A stretch of 64,000 nucleotides of DNA from Dehalobacter sp. DCA. Lineage in GTDB: Bacteria > Bacillota > Desulfitobacteriia > Desulfitobacteriales > Syntrophobotulaceae. Positions 42,895 through 51,197 of this stretch are shown here, piece after piece; the first letter of the stretch is position 1; the number at the start of each line of letters is the position of its first letter. The position numbers were made by a program, and so were the translations under genes. The DNA is taken from the NCBI RefSeq assembly GCF_000305775.1, contig NC_018866.1, forward strand, positions 496,001 to 560,000. The letters are read 5' to 3'. The notes under the pieces are model-generated. The model was not told the DNA's origin, ran no database searches, and saw only the letters and a program-made list of their open reading frames with translations.

Positions 42895-42951
42895 TTTATC
42901 CACCTCTTTGATCAATAATATTTTTGATAAACAGTATTTGCAAAAAAAATA

Positions 42952-42976
42952 GTCCCCGGGATTAAATCCCGAGGAC
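42952..42976 (-). terminator. Terminator-like hairpin in the glnB leader (candidate attenuator)
   Basis: On the minus strand, GTCCTCGGGATT and AATCCCGGGGAC are followed by TATTTTTTTT, 58 bases before the glnB start. An alternative hairpin, GGACAACGATGTCC, uses the first arm and excludes the terminator. A promoter-like TTGCAT-16-TACGAT lies further upstream near 43015-43042. Confidence 0.55.
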
Positions 42977-43160
42977 ATCGTTGTCCGTGTTTACTATTTA
43001 TCTGAATCTATCGTAGCAGAATGCCGGCATAATGCAAGAAATTTAACCAAAGAATTTTGTATTCATTGCCGATCGGCCAATAAAAGTCCGGCGTTTCAAG
43101 GATTATGCACATTTTTGGAGAATTAATAGGTGATACTTATCCGATACAGGAGTTGACGAT

Positions 43161-44354
43161 ATGCCGGAAAACGAACGAATCACAGCCATTAGCGGACTTG
43201 TTGCCGAAAGGAACGAAGAAATCATCGATCTGAGGAGGACCTTTCATCGCTATCCTGAATTATCTTTTCAGGAGTATCATACAGCAGATATGATCTTCGA
43301 CAGATTGCATGAAGTTCCGGGCATTGAGGTGTCGAGACCGACAGAGACCAGTGTTCTGGCTGCCATTAAAGGCAGTATGCCGGGAAAAATGGTAGCGCTC
43401 AGGAGTGATATTGACGCGCTGCCGATCCAGGAAGAAAACGATCTGCCTTACCGGTCCCAAAATATTGGAACCATGCATGCCTGCGGTCATGACGGACACG
43501 CGGCCATGCTGGTCGGGGCTGCCAAAGTTCTTGCGGAACTAAGATCCGACATGAAGGGAGAAATCCGCTGCATCTTTCAGCATGCTGAAGAAAAACATCC
43601 CGGCGGAGCCAAAGATCTTGTCAAACTTGGTCTCCTGAACGGGGTCGATGCGATTCTTGCTCTTCATCTCTTTACGTCTTTGCCTGCTGGCAAGATCGGC
43701 TTAGCCTCGGGCCCTTTAATGGCTGCCCCGGATAACTTTACAATATCGATATGGGGTAAAGGAGGTCATGCCGCGATGCCAGAGGATACCATCGACCCGG
43801 TATTGATCAGTGCACAGATCGTTACCGCTCTGCAAAATATCGTATCCCGTCAGACCAGCGCTCTGAAATCCGTAGTCTTGTCTATTACGAATATTCAAGG
43901 GGGATCGGCCTTTAATATCATACCGGAGCGGGTAGACCTGAAAGGAACTGTCAGGACATTTGACAGGGACACCCGTTTGGAAGTTCCGAAACGAATGGAA
44001 AATATCATTAAAGGAATCTGTATTGCTTATGGCGCAAAATACACCTTCGATTATGAGCTCGGTTATGATCCTGTTGTTAACAGCAGTTCCGTTGTCGGCA
44101 AAGTAACGGAAATACTAAAAGAAGAATTCGGAGCAAAAGCATTGGTTAAAGCCAATCCGGTGATGTGGGGCGAAGACTTTTCCGCTTATCTTCATCGCTT
44201 ACCCGGCATGCTGATATTCATCGGGGCGGGGAATAAGAAGAAAGGAATCAGCCATCCGCACCATCATCCGTGCTTTAATATTGATGAAGAGGCACTTAGC
44301 ATAGGAACCAGGGTTCTGGCATGCTCTGCGCTCGGACTGCTGGAAAGGATGTAA
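43161..44354 (+). CDS. M20-family amidohydrolase/peptidase
   Basis: The 397-residue protein has the metal-binding set of the M20D group: DIDALPIQEENDLPY, MHACGHDGHAAMLVGAA, FQHAEEKHPGGAKDLV and MWGEDFSAYL, and the dimerisation part GKGGHAAMPEDTIDPV. Members hydrolyse N-acyl amino acids, hippurate or amino-acid conjugates; the substrate here is unknown. It is followed by a CPBP membrane protein only five bases later, suggesting cotranscription. Confidence 0.9.
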   Translation: MPENERITAISGLVAERNEEIIDLRRTFHRYPELSFQEYHTADMIFDRLHEVPGIEVSRPTETSVLAAIKGSMPGKMVALRSDIDALPIQEENDLPYRSQNIGTMHACGHDGHAAMLVGAAKVLAELRSDMKGEIRCIFQHAEEKHPGGAKDLVKLGLLNGVDAILALHLFTSLPAGKIGLASGPLMAAPDNFTISIWGKGGHAAMPEDTIDPVLISAQIVTALQNIVSRQTSALKSVVLSITNIQGGSAFNIIPERVDLKGTVRTFDRDTRLEVPKRMENIIKGICIAYGAKYTFDYELGYDPVVNSSSVVGKVTEILKEEFGAKALVKANPVMWGEDFSAYLHRLPGMLIFIGAGNKKKGISHPHHHPCFNIDEEALSIGTRVLACSALGLLERM

Positions 44355-44359
44355 CGGCG

Positions 44360-44923
44360 ATGGAAATATCTAAAAAGATGCTGGGTTTGAATATCCTGTT
44401 ATCGCAGGTGATCCTGATTGTTATTGCCCTGGGCCTCTGGGTCATGCTGAAATCATTGGACAGAGAAATCGTGCTGGCAGAAATGTTCACGATCGGTAGT
44501 TTAAGTAAAGCCTTGATTACGTTGGCCGTCGGCTGTGCCGTTCTGATTGCGTTTCAATTTTTCTTCTTGAAATATCTGCCGAAGGAAAGGCTGTTTGATG
44601 AGATTAACCTTATCCTGATGGACAAATTCTCACTAACAGAGCTATTTCCAATATTTTTCCTCGGTGCTTTCAGTGAGGAATTCCTGTTCAGAGGCATGAT
44701 TCAGCCAATTTTAGGGTTATGGTTGACGGCTGTTGTCTTTACACTGATTCACTACAGATATTGGCGTCAGGTGTTTATCCTTGTGGAAGTCTTCTTGATG
44801 GGAATCCTTCTCGGAGTTGCCTATGCCGTTTCTTTAACACTCTGGGTTCCCGTGTTATGTCATTTCATCGTCAACATGACAACAGCTTATTGGATGAAAA
44901 AGGGCACTTTTGAATTGATTTGA
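44360..44923 (+). CDS. CPBP-family intramembrane metalloprotease
   Basis: The start is ATG 44360; the open frame to 44321 overlaps the M20 gene. The 187-residue protein has about five membrane segments and the CPBP (Abi) motifs SEEFLFRGMI (EExxxR), FTLIHYRY and CHFIVN. Family members are thought to be membrane proteases involved in prenyl-protein processing or bacteriocin immunity. The specific role is unknown. Confidence 0.83.
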   Translation: MEISKKMLGLNILLSQVILIVIALGLWVMLKSLDREIVLAEMFTIGSLSKALITLAVGCAVLIAFQFFFLKYLPKERLFDEINLILMDKFSLTELFPIFFLGAFSEEFLFRGMIQPILGLWLTAVVFTLIHYRYWRQVFILVEVFLMGILLGVAYAVSLTLWVPVLCHFIVNMTTAYWMKKGTFELI

Positions 44924-45001
44924 AAGACCAAAAACGTTTGCTATAATTGAATTGGGTTAAAGCATCATGACAAGATAGGAACAGGAATAGAAGGAGAACA
45001 A

Positions 45002-45541
45002 ATGGCAACCGATTTGTGGAATTTGTTTATCGCTTTTTTTCGGGCGAGCAACTTGTCCTTTGGCGGCGGGCCGGCGATGATTCCGTTGATTCAGGCAGAG
45101 ACCGTTGATAATCATCACTGGCTGACCAATGCTCAGTTTGCCGATACCATTGCCTTGGCAAATGCGCTTCCCGGACCGCTTGGAACCAAAGTAGCGGCCT
45201 ATCTCGGCTATCAGGTTGCTTCCTGGCCGGGAGCGATCGTCGCCTTACTGGCAACGATCCTGCCCACGGTGCTTATATTGATTGTCTTAGGCGGTATCTT
45301 AAAAAAATATGCGAATTCCAGTAATCTAAAGGCTGCACTGACAGGTGTGAGACCCATTGTTACTGCTTTGCTGATCATCGTAGCTTATGAGATGGCTGTT
45401 GATGCTTTTCAGATCCAGGTACCCCTGGATTACGCCACCGTGCTGATCGCGGTCGGGTCCGCGGCAGCCCTGTATTTTTTAAAACTGCATCCGGTATTGC
45501 TGATTGTCCTTTCCATGGTCATCGGTTACCTGATCTATTGA
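45002..45541 (+). CDS. Chromate transporter half, first of a pair
   Basis: A 179-residue ChrA-domain membrane protein. Typical are FFRASNLSFGGGPAMIPLIQAE and ALPGPLGTKVAAYLGYQVASWPGAIVALLATILPT. Short ChrA proteins work as pairs of half-size subunits. This gene and the next, 45 bases away, are such a pair. They may export chromate or another oxyanion; many such genes have no proven role in chromate resistance. Confidence 0.9.
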   Translation: MATDLWNLFIAFFRASNLSFGGGPAMIPLIQAETVDNHHWLTNAQFADTIALANALPGPLGTKVAAYLGYQVASWPGAIVALLATILPTVLILIVLGGILKKYANSSNLKAALTGVRPIVTALLIIVAYEMAVDAFQIQVPLDYATVLIAVGSAAALYFLKLHPVLLIVLSMVIGYLIY

Positions 45542-45586
45542 TTTGCCCGGTTTGAACATTTCAAATTCAGATTTTGGGAGTATGAC

Positions 45587-46138
45587 ATGAAAGTGCTTTG
45601 GGACTTATTTATTGCTTTTTTCAGAGCCAGTAACTTTAGTTTCGGCGGCGGGCCGGCCATGATTCCGATCATCCAGAATGAAACGGTGCACAAATATCAA
45701 TGGCTTACCAATGAAGATTTTACAAACATTGTGGCCATATCCAATTCTTTGCCGGCACCGATCGCGACGAAACTGGCAGGAATGATCGGACATAGAGTCA
45801 AGGGTTGGAGCGGGGCGCTGGCTGCAATCATTGGCACTGTTCTGCCGACGGCGCTTATCATGATATTCTTGGGCCACCTGATGATCAACTATGCTGACTC
45901 ACCTGCACTGCAGGCTATGCTGAAAGGGGTCAGACCTGTCGTTGTAGTGCTTTTGGCTCAGTCGGCGCTGCAGATGGGTCAGAGTGCTTTTAAGGATAAA
46001 GTGACCTGGGTCCTGGGGATCACAGCTTTTGCCATTATGCTGATTTGGCCCGGACTAAATCCGGCATTTCTGGTTGTCATTTCCATGATTCTGGGGATAT
46101 TCATTTTTAAAAAAAATTTTGAATCAGAAATACACTGA
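45587..46138 (+). CDS. Chromate transporter half, second of a pair
   Basis: A 183-residue ChrA-domain protein closely similar to the preceding one (FFRASNFSFGGGPAMIPIIQNE, SLPAPIATKLAGMIGHRVKGW, IIGTVLPTALIMIFLG). The two presumably arose by duplication and form a heteromer in the membrane. Confidence 0.9.
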   Translation: MKVLWDLFIAFFRASNFSFGGGPAMIPIIQNETVHKYQWLTNEDFTNIVAISNSLPAPIATKLAGMIGHRVKGWSGALAAIIGTVLPTALIMIFLGHLMINYADSPALQAMLKGVRPVVVVLLAQSALQMGQSAFKDKVTWVLGITAFAIMLIWPGLNPAFLVVISMILGIFIFKKNFESEIH

Positions 46139-46204
46139 TCTTTCCGTCTATACTGTTGCCCGGGTAGAATTCAATGTTTCGGTTTAAGGGGGGTGGGTCT
46201 GGGT

Positions 46205-46714
46205 ATGAATCAAACAGAGGTCTCATTTGATGAAATCTATGAGGAACTATTCCCGTCTGTTTACAGGTTTGTCTGTCTGAGGATTCCTTCACCAGAAATT
46301 GAAGATGTTACTTCCGAAGTCATGGCTAAGGTCTGGAGATCACTGGCCGGCTTTGAAGGAAGAAGCTCTTTGAAAAGCTGGGCGTTAAAAATTGCTTCGA
46401 ATTATATCGCGGATTTTTATCGGGGCAGGAAACAGGTTAATATGATTCCAATTACAGAAGAGATCCAGGATGCAAATAACAGCAGGGATTATGGGGAGGA
46501 CCTGGGTACTGTCCTTTCTGTAAGTAATACCCTTTCTCAGTTGTCAGAACATCAAGTAGCTGTGATTCAATTACGGCTAATCGATGGATTCAGCGCATCC
46601 GAAACGGCGACAATTCTCGGTACCACGCAACAGGCGGTAGACAGCCTGCTATACAGGGCCAAAAAAAGTTTCCGGACAGCCTATCAGGCGGAAGTGGCTG
46701 GAGGTGAATGCTGA
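46205..46714 (+). CDS. ECF RNA polymerase sigma factor, second pair
   Basis: ATG 46205 lies 12 bases after AAGGGGGG; GTG 46193 is possible. The 169-residue protein has region 2 (YEELFPSVYRFVCLRIPSPEIEDVTSEVMAKVW, RSSLKSWALKIASNYIADFYRG) and region 4 (LSEHQVAVIQLRLIDGFSASETATIL, TTQQAVDSLLYRAKKSF). Its stop overlaps the next gene (TGATG). No shared promoter motif with the 6.7 kb sigma was found upstream. Confidence 0.88.
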   Translation: MNQTEVSFDEIYEELFPSVYRFVCLRIPSPEIEDVTSEVMAKVWRSLAGFEGRSSLKSWALKIASNYIADFYRGRKQVNMIPITEEIQDANNSRDYGEDLGTVLSVSNTLSQLSEHQVAVIQLRLIDGFSASETATILGTTQQAVDSLLYRAKKSFRTAYQAEVAGGEC

Positions 46715-47988
46715 TGTCTGAAGATAAAATAAAAGCCATGTGGGAAGAAGATGGTGATCTCATGCGTCTTAAGAAATTTTTTGGTTATGTCTATCAGGAC
46801 GACGGTCTTAAGGAGCGGATCAAAGATAAAACCCGGGGGAAAATTTTGGATTCTGTTAAAAATCAGCCGCTGGAAAACATGACGTTCGTGGCTGCTGTAA
46901 AGAAGAACAGATTATCTGCGCTTGTAACACGGATTAAAAATAAACTTTTATATGGAAATAAAAAAGCATTTGCATTGATCGGCTGCGCCGCTGTCGTAGT
47001 GCTGGCCGTTGGTCTTGGCGTGAATGGAATCCTGATGGGGGATGGTTTGCAGAAACAGGTCAGTTCACTGCAAACGGCAACAGATCGTACCACGGATGAT
47101 ATGGGGAATGAACTTGCAGCGAGCCCTGATGCCGGTGTTGCGGCTGAATCTGGAGGGGCAGTAGCTGACTCCGGTAATACGGTTCCTTCCTCGTTTACTG
47201 AGTCTGCTGCACAGAAAAAAAGTTCGGAGAATTTGATTCCGAGCGGATCTGCAGCCTATGATTTTTCCCGGCAGAAAATAATCTATTCGCTCGATGTTTT
47301 CCTGAAGGCAGATGATGTCGCCGCTGCGGCAAAGGCTATCGAGGAGAAAACCAAGGCCCTTGGCGGATATATCGCCGAATCAACCCGCAGTAATTATGAC
47401 AACAGTGTGATGGCTTTTCTCTCCTTAAGAATACCGGCCAAACAATTCCAAACGTTTCAAGACAGTATTCCCCAGTTCGGCACCATCGTCAATCAACACC
47501 AGTATACCGAAGATGTATCGACAGCTTATTTTGATACCGAAACTCGTTTGAGATCTTGGGAGGCTCAGGAACAACGGTACTTGGAAATTCTCGAAAAAGC
47601 GAATTCCGTCGAGGACATTCTGAAAATTGAAAATTCCCTGGTTACAGTCCGTCAAGAGATCGAAAGCCTGAAAGGGCAGCTCAAATACTATGACAACCGG
47701 GTGGAATACTCAACGGTTACCATCAATATTGAGCAAGCCCAGAGTGACTTGACGGTTAAGGATCCCTGGCAGCCGATATCGCTGAAGAATACCTTGATTG
47801 CCGTAAAGAATGCTTTGATCAAGACTGTAAGCTTCCTCTGGAATGCGCTCAACTATGTGTTGGTCTTCATCGGCTATGCGCTGCCGGTATTGGTGATCCT
47901 GCTGCTGATCTGGCTGGTCTATCGGATCATTAAAAAACGCAGGATGCTTTCGGAGAAAAGCTTTAGACGAAAGGAAGATGAAGAATAA
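46714..47988 (+). CDS. Membrane protein with DUF4349, likely anti-sigma factor
   Basis: ATG 46714 has GGAGGTGA upstream and overlaps the sigma stop codon. The 424-residue protein has a charged cytoplasmic N-terminal part (about 1-85), a membrane segment (AFALIGCAAVVVLAVGLGV) and a Ser/Ala-rich linker. A DUF4349 domain follows (SLDVFLKADDVAAAAKAIEE, GGYIAESTRS, LRIPAKQFQTF, YFDTETRLRSWEAQEQRY) with a coiled-coil stretch. A C-terminal membrane segment (LPVLVILLLIWLVYRII) closes it. The pairing with an ECF sigma suggests it controls that factor in response to an envelope signal. Confidence 0.82.
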   Translation: MSEDKIKAMWEEDGDLMRLKKFFGYVYQDDGLKERIKDKTRGKILDSVKNQPLENMTFVAAVKKNRLSALVTRIKNKLLYGNKKAFALIGCAAVVVLAVGLGVNGILMGDGLQKQVSSLQTATDRTTDDMGNELAASPDAGVAAESGGAVADSGNTVPSSFTESAAQKKSSENLIPSGSAAYDFSRQKIIYSLDVFLKADDVAAAAKAIEEKTKALGGYIAESTRSNYDNSVMAFLSLRIPAKQFQTFQDSIPQFGTIVNQHQYTEDVSTAYFDTETRLRSWEAQEQRYLEILEKANSVEDILKIENSLVTVRQEIESLKGQLKYYDNRVEYSTVTINIEQAQSDLTVKDPWQPISLKNTLIAVKNALIKTVSFLWNALNYVLVFIGYALPVLVILLLIWLVYRIIKKRRMLSEKSFRRKEDEE

Positions 47989-48242
47989 AGCCTTTATCAG
48001 AATGCAGTGGTTATACCTGAATCATTGTGCCACTCATTAAATACCATCGGTAATATAGATATTCATTAGTTCCTATTTCCCATAAGCATCAATTATGAGT
48101 TGCCATAACATATATTTAAACCAAACGATCGATGAAAAAGCTAGGATGTTGTTGTACGACGCTGCATCCTAGCTTTTTATTGTTTTTATAAATGTCTTTT
48201 AAAAAGCGGAGAAGTTCCTGTAATTAGAAAAATAATCGCTAA
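47989..48242. other. Intergenic region before the dehalogenase cluster
   Basis: AT-rich with no coding sense. It holds the terminator at 48135 and ends at the regulatory palindrome at 48243. Confidence 0.4.
48135..48178. terminator. Strong terminator hairpin
   Basis: AAAAAGCTAGGATG (48135-48148) and CATCCTAGCTTTTT (48165-48178), perfect 14-base arms with T-runs both ways. It isolates the rdh cluster from the sigma operon. Confidence 0.85.
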
Positions 48243-48284
48243 TTAGTAGCTACTAAGAGATATTACGTATTACAGAGATATAAT
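48243..48284 (+). promoter_or_regulatory. Dehalobox-like operator and promoter of rdhBA
   Basis: The perfect palindrome TTAGTAGCTACTAA (48243-48256) fits the TTAAT-N4-ATTAA pattern of the CprK box with one change per arm. A TATAAT -10 box lies at 48279-48284 and no -35 box is recognisable. With transcription starting about 48291, the palindrome centre is at -41.5, the usual place for class II CRP/FNR activators. The regulator gene is at 50417. Confidence 0.7.
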
Positions 48285-48346
48285 GCGAGTGACTTGAGTT
48301 TATTCTATAGACTTGATGTGAAAAAGTATGGAAAGGGGGTGTTAAA

Positions 48347-48661
48347 ATGTTGAATGTGGTTCTCATTTTTGTTGTCGGAATGCTTTTTTTAGCAGGTATT
48401 TTAGCCCTGAGACCTTACGCAAACAAGGCGGACAAAAAGAAAACTGTGCTTAATTGGTCTCTGTATTTGGTATGGTTTATGATTACTTGTATCGGATTAT
48501 CTTTCATTGTGCTGAATGCTCAGATTGGTCATGTCAAAGCTACCAGTACCGGAATCTTTCTCTTCTTCGGATTATCTGTCGTCATCGGAATAGTATTAGC
48601 AAGATTAGTGGGATTGATAGGTCTAGGTAAAAAACAGAAAAGTTCTAATTTGACGAGTTAA
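48347..48661 (+). CDS. rdhB: Reductive dehalogenase membrane anchor protein
   Basis: A 104-residue protein with three membrane segments (VVLIFVVGMLFLAGILAL, YLVWFMITCIGLSFIVL, IFLFFGLSVVIGIVLARLVGL). Size and position just before rdhA fit the RdhB/CprB family, which is thought to fix RdhA to the outer face of the membrane. AAAGGGGGTG precedes the ATG. The rdhB-rdhA order matches the Desulfitobacterium cprBA arrangement, whereas many pce clusters have A before B. Confidence 0.87.
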   Translation: MLNVVLIFVVGMLFLAGILALRPYANKADKKKTVLNWSLYLVWFMITCIGLSFIVLNAQIGHVKATSTGIFLFFGLSVVIGIVLARLVGLIGLGKKQKSSNLTS

Positions 48662-48674
48662 GAGGTGAAAAGTA

Positions 48675-50021
48675 ATGTCAAAATCTTTGGAACAAGAAGA
48701 AAAACAGCAGAGACAAAAATTTCAGATGAACCGGCGTAAATTTCTAAAAGCAGGGGCTGCTTCTGCACTGGCAGCAGGGATTGTTGGCGCAATCGGAGTT
48801 TTGCCGTCAGAAGCTATGGCAAGCCAGACAGGTCCCAAAAACGGAGCCAAATCCAAGCTGCATCCCAATGCAAATTATGGTGGTGCCAGTGTCCGATTTG
48901 TTGAGAATAACGACCAATGGCTCGGAACTTCAAAGATCGTCGGTCCTATTAAAAACACCCATGCAGCAGACGCAGGATTCAATTATGCTATTCGTGGTAA
49001 ACTAACCCCCGAAGCTCAAAAAGAATCCTTCCACTATCACTTTGTTGGTAAACATCCTCTTAATGCTGCTCTTATGGGATTCGTCGGTGTTATCGGTCCA
49101 GACGCACTGTGCGGCGGGAAACCGGCTCCTGAAAAGCTGCCGATTCCAGATCCTGCACAAATGTCCCAACACATTAAGGATTGCGCGTATTTTTTGCGGG
49201 CTGACGAAGTTGGAATCGGCAAGATGCCCGCTTATGCTTATTATAGTTACAGGTCCCCTTCGCAGGATAATTTGTTTAAGAATGGGGATGATTTGTCTAA
49301 ATCAATTCCGGTCACGGAGAGGATGCCTTATGTCATTACGTTTATGGTTGACCAGCATTTGGAAACGATGTTGGGTTCGACCGGATATGATGGTATCAGT
49401 GCCGGTCAATCCTTCCGTTCATATCATGCCTCCGGTGTTATTGCTGTCATCTTAGCGAGTTATATTCGTAACCTGGGTTATAATGCCAGAGCAAATCATA
49501 TTTCCAACTATGAAGCAGTCATGGGTCCCTGCCTGATAGCGTCGGGATTGGGTGAACTATCCAGAACAGGAGACTGCGTAGCTCATCCCCGGCTGGGATT
49601 CCGCCATAAGTGTGCAGCTGTAACCACGGATTTGCCGCTCGTTCCCGATAATCCCATTGATTTTGGCTTACAGGATTTTTGTCGGGTGTGTAAAAAATGT
49701 GCTGATAACTGTCCAGGGGGCGCTATTACATTTGATGATGAGCCAGCCGAGCATAATGGATACTTGCGATGGAACACTGACTCTCTAAAATGCACAATAT
49801 TCCGCTCAACGAACAAAGAAGGATCTTCCTGCGGCAGGTGTATGAAGGTATGCCCCTGGGACTCTAAAGAGCAGTCCTGGTTTCACGAGGCAGGCACTTG
49901 GATTGGTAGCCATGGAGAAGCTTCTTCCAGTCTGTTGAAAACAATCGATGATATGTTCGGTTACGGTACGGAACAAATTGAGAAATACAAATGGTGGCTG
50001 GAATGGCCTGAGAGGTATTAG
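48675..50021 (+). CDS. rdhA: Reductive dehalogenase catalytic subunit, CprA-like
   Basis: A 448-residue protein with a twin-arginine signal ([17 protein letters not shown], about residues 19-35, cleavage after AMA). The mature part has the corrinoid-binding core regions typical of RdhA, e.g. [18 protein letters not shown] and [10 protein letters not shown]. Two [4Fe-4S] sites follow: [16 protein letters not shown] and CTIFRST...[10 protein letters not shown]. The ending WLEWPERY and the general pattern resemble the ortho-chlorophenol dehalogenase CprA of Desulfitobacterium. It removes halogen from organic compounds as the terminal step of respiration. The actual substrate cannot be told. The gene is intact and 13 bases from rdhB. 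Confidence 0.95.
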   Translation: MSKSLEQEEKQQRQKFQMNRRKFLKAGAASALAAGIVGAIGVLPSEAMASQTGPKNGAKSKLHPNANYGGASVRFVENNDQWLGTSKIVGPIKNTHAADAGFNYAIRGKLTPEAQKESFHYHFVGKHPLNAALMGFVGVIGPDALCGGKPAPEKLPIPDPAQMSQHIKDCAYFLRADEVGIGKMPAYAYYSYRSPSQDNLFKNGDDLSKSIPVTERMPYVITFMVDQHLETMLGSTGYDGISAGQSFRSYHASGVIAVILASYIRNLGYNARANHISNYEAVMGPCLIASGLGELSRTGDCVAHPRLGFRHKCAAVTTDLPLVPDNPIDFGLQDFCRVCKKCADNCPGGAITFDDEPAEHNGYLRWNTDSLKCTIFRSTNKEGSSCGRCMKVCPWDSKEQSWFHEAGTWIGSHGEASSSLLKTIDDMFGYGTEQIEKYKWWLEWPERY

Positions 50022-50416
50022 CCGCCAAGCAATAATCAGTTCAGTTTTCTCATTAGGTATATCTTTAAGCGGCCGAGGTCTTATCTTGCCGCTTAAAGAT
50101 ATACGAAAACAGATGTTTATTACTTGCAATTGGTCTTAGATTATGTTTTCCTGTCTTTAGTCTTTATCAGAAATATTGCAGAGATTCAGTCGTCATTTGA
50201 AAAGAATCTTACTTCTTTTTTCTAATGACTTTTTTGGTTTCAGCAAATAGCTACGCACAACCTATTGTAATGTTATATTAACCCATTGATAATATCCGCT
50301 TCGAGAAATTTCTATAATTCGGCATAACTTCTTAACAGCATATTTGAAGCGGTATTTGAAAATAATCAGTATTAAGCCTAATAGTTTATATTTTCTTTTA
50401 AAAGGTGGGGATAACT
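50022..50416. other. Intergenic region rdhA-rdhK
   Basis: Contains the long inverted repeat at 50057 and a second CprK-box-like palindrome, TATTA-AGCC-TAATA (50370-50383), directly before the regulator gene. Otherwise AT-rich without coding sense. Confidence 0.4.
50057..50104 (+). terminator. 17-base inverted repeat after rdhA
   Basis: GTATATCTTTAAGCGGC (50057-50073) and its exact complement (50088-50104), 14-base loop. There is no T-run, so it may stabilise the rdhBA mRNA or act as a poor terminator. It begins 35 bases after the rdhA stop. Confidence 0.55.
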
Positions 50417-51124
50417 TTGGAGAACGGGAAAATACCAGATTGTATAATAAAGATGCCTATTATTCCAACATTTGATCCCATTGAAGAGCTAAACATGTAT
50501 ACTTCTCTTGGAAGCCTGCATACATTTGCAAGGGGAAGCAAGATCGTTTCGCCCGGCATACCTTTTAGTAATGTTATTTTCTTGATTTCAGGACAACTTG
50601 ATGTGAGTATGGTATCGCGGAATGGTGAGGAGAAGTATCTGCTTGAAGTTTTTAAGAACGGCATAGCGGTGGCTTTTAACCAAAATGATGATCATGAATT
50701 CCAAATTACTGCAGTAAAAGATTGCACTGTCTGTTTTTTTCCTTTGGACATGATGGTTGCAATATTATCGCAGAATACTCGTTTGTTAAAAAATTTTATC
50801 TTGAATCTTATACAAAAAACGCAATACTTTATGTATCAATCAAGGGACTTCTATCAAAGCCGTCCTTCTGCTAGGGTATTCTCTTTTCTATATAACCTCT
50901 GTCTGACAAAAGGAAATCGGGTGAATGACTATTATGAGTTAGCGGTTGAGAATGTGTCACAAAAGACGATTGCCAAAATAACAGGAACCCATCCTGTGAC
51001 CGTTTGTAAATTATTTACTTATCTTAGTAAAGAAGGCATTATAAAAAAGAATAGAAAAGTCATTAAGGTTTACGATCTCAATAAATTATGTAACCTTATT
51101 GCAAATGAGGAATTAACCTATTAA
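50417..51124 (+). CDS. rdhK: CRP/FNR-family regulator of the dehalogenase (CprK-like)
   Basis: TTG 50417 is preferred (AGGTGGGG 6 bases upstream); GTG 50405 is the alternative. The 235-residue protein has an N-terminal cyclic-nucleotide-like effector domain (LNMYTSLGSLHTFARGSKIV, LISGQLDVSMVSRNGEEKY). A long helix and a C-terminal winged helix with VSQKTIAKITGTHPVTVCKLFTYLSKEGII follow. This is the CprK/RdhK type, which binds halogenated aromatic compounds and activates dehalobox promoters. Several Cys are present (PDC, DCTVC, NLC, TVCKL, LCNL), which could allow redox control as in CprK. It is downstream of rdhBA on the same strand. Confidence 0.88.
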   Translation: MENGKIPDCIIKMPIIPTFDPIEELNMYTSLGSLHTFARGSKIVSPGIPFSNVIFLISGQLDVSMVSRNGEEKYLLEVFKNGIAVAFNQNDDHEFQITAVKDCTVCFFPLDMMVAILSQNTRLLKNFILNLIQKTQYFMYQSRDFYQSRPSARVFSFLYNLCLTKGNRVNDYYELAVENVSQKTIAKITGTHPVTVCKLFTYLSKEGIIKKNRKVIKVYDLNKLCNLIANEELTY

Positions 51125-51161
51125 ATCAACCTGATCATTAAAAATGCGGCAGGGGTAATGT

Positions 51162-51193
51162 AAAATATCAAGGGATCTGTCCCTTGATATTTT
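51162..51193 (+). terminator. Terminator of rdhK, group II intron target
   Basis: AAAATATCAAGGGA (51162-51175) and TCCCTTGATATTTT (51180-51193), perfect 14-base arms. The intron begins four bases after the second arm, where the T-run would continue. Confidence 0.85.
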
Positions 51194-51197
51194 ATAA

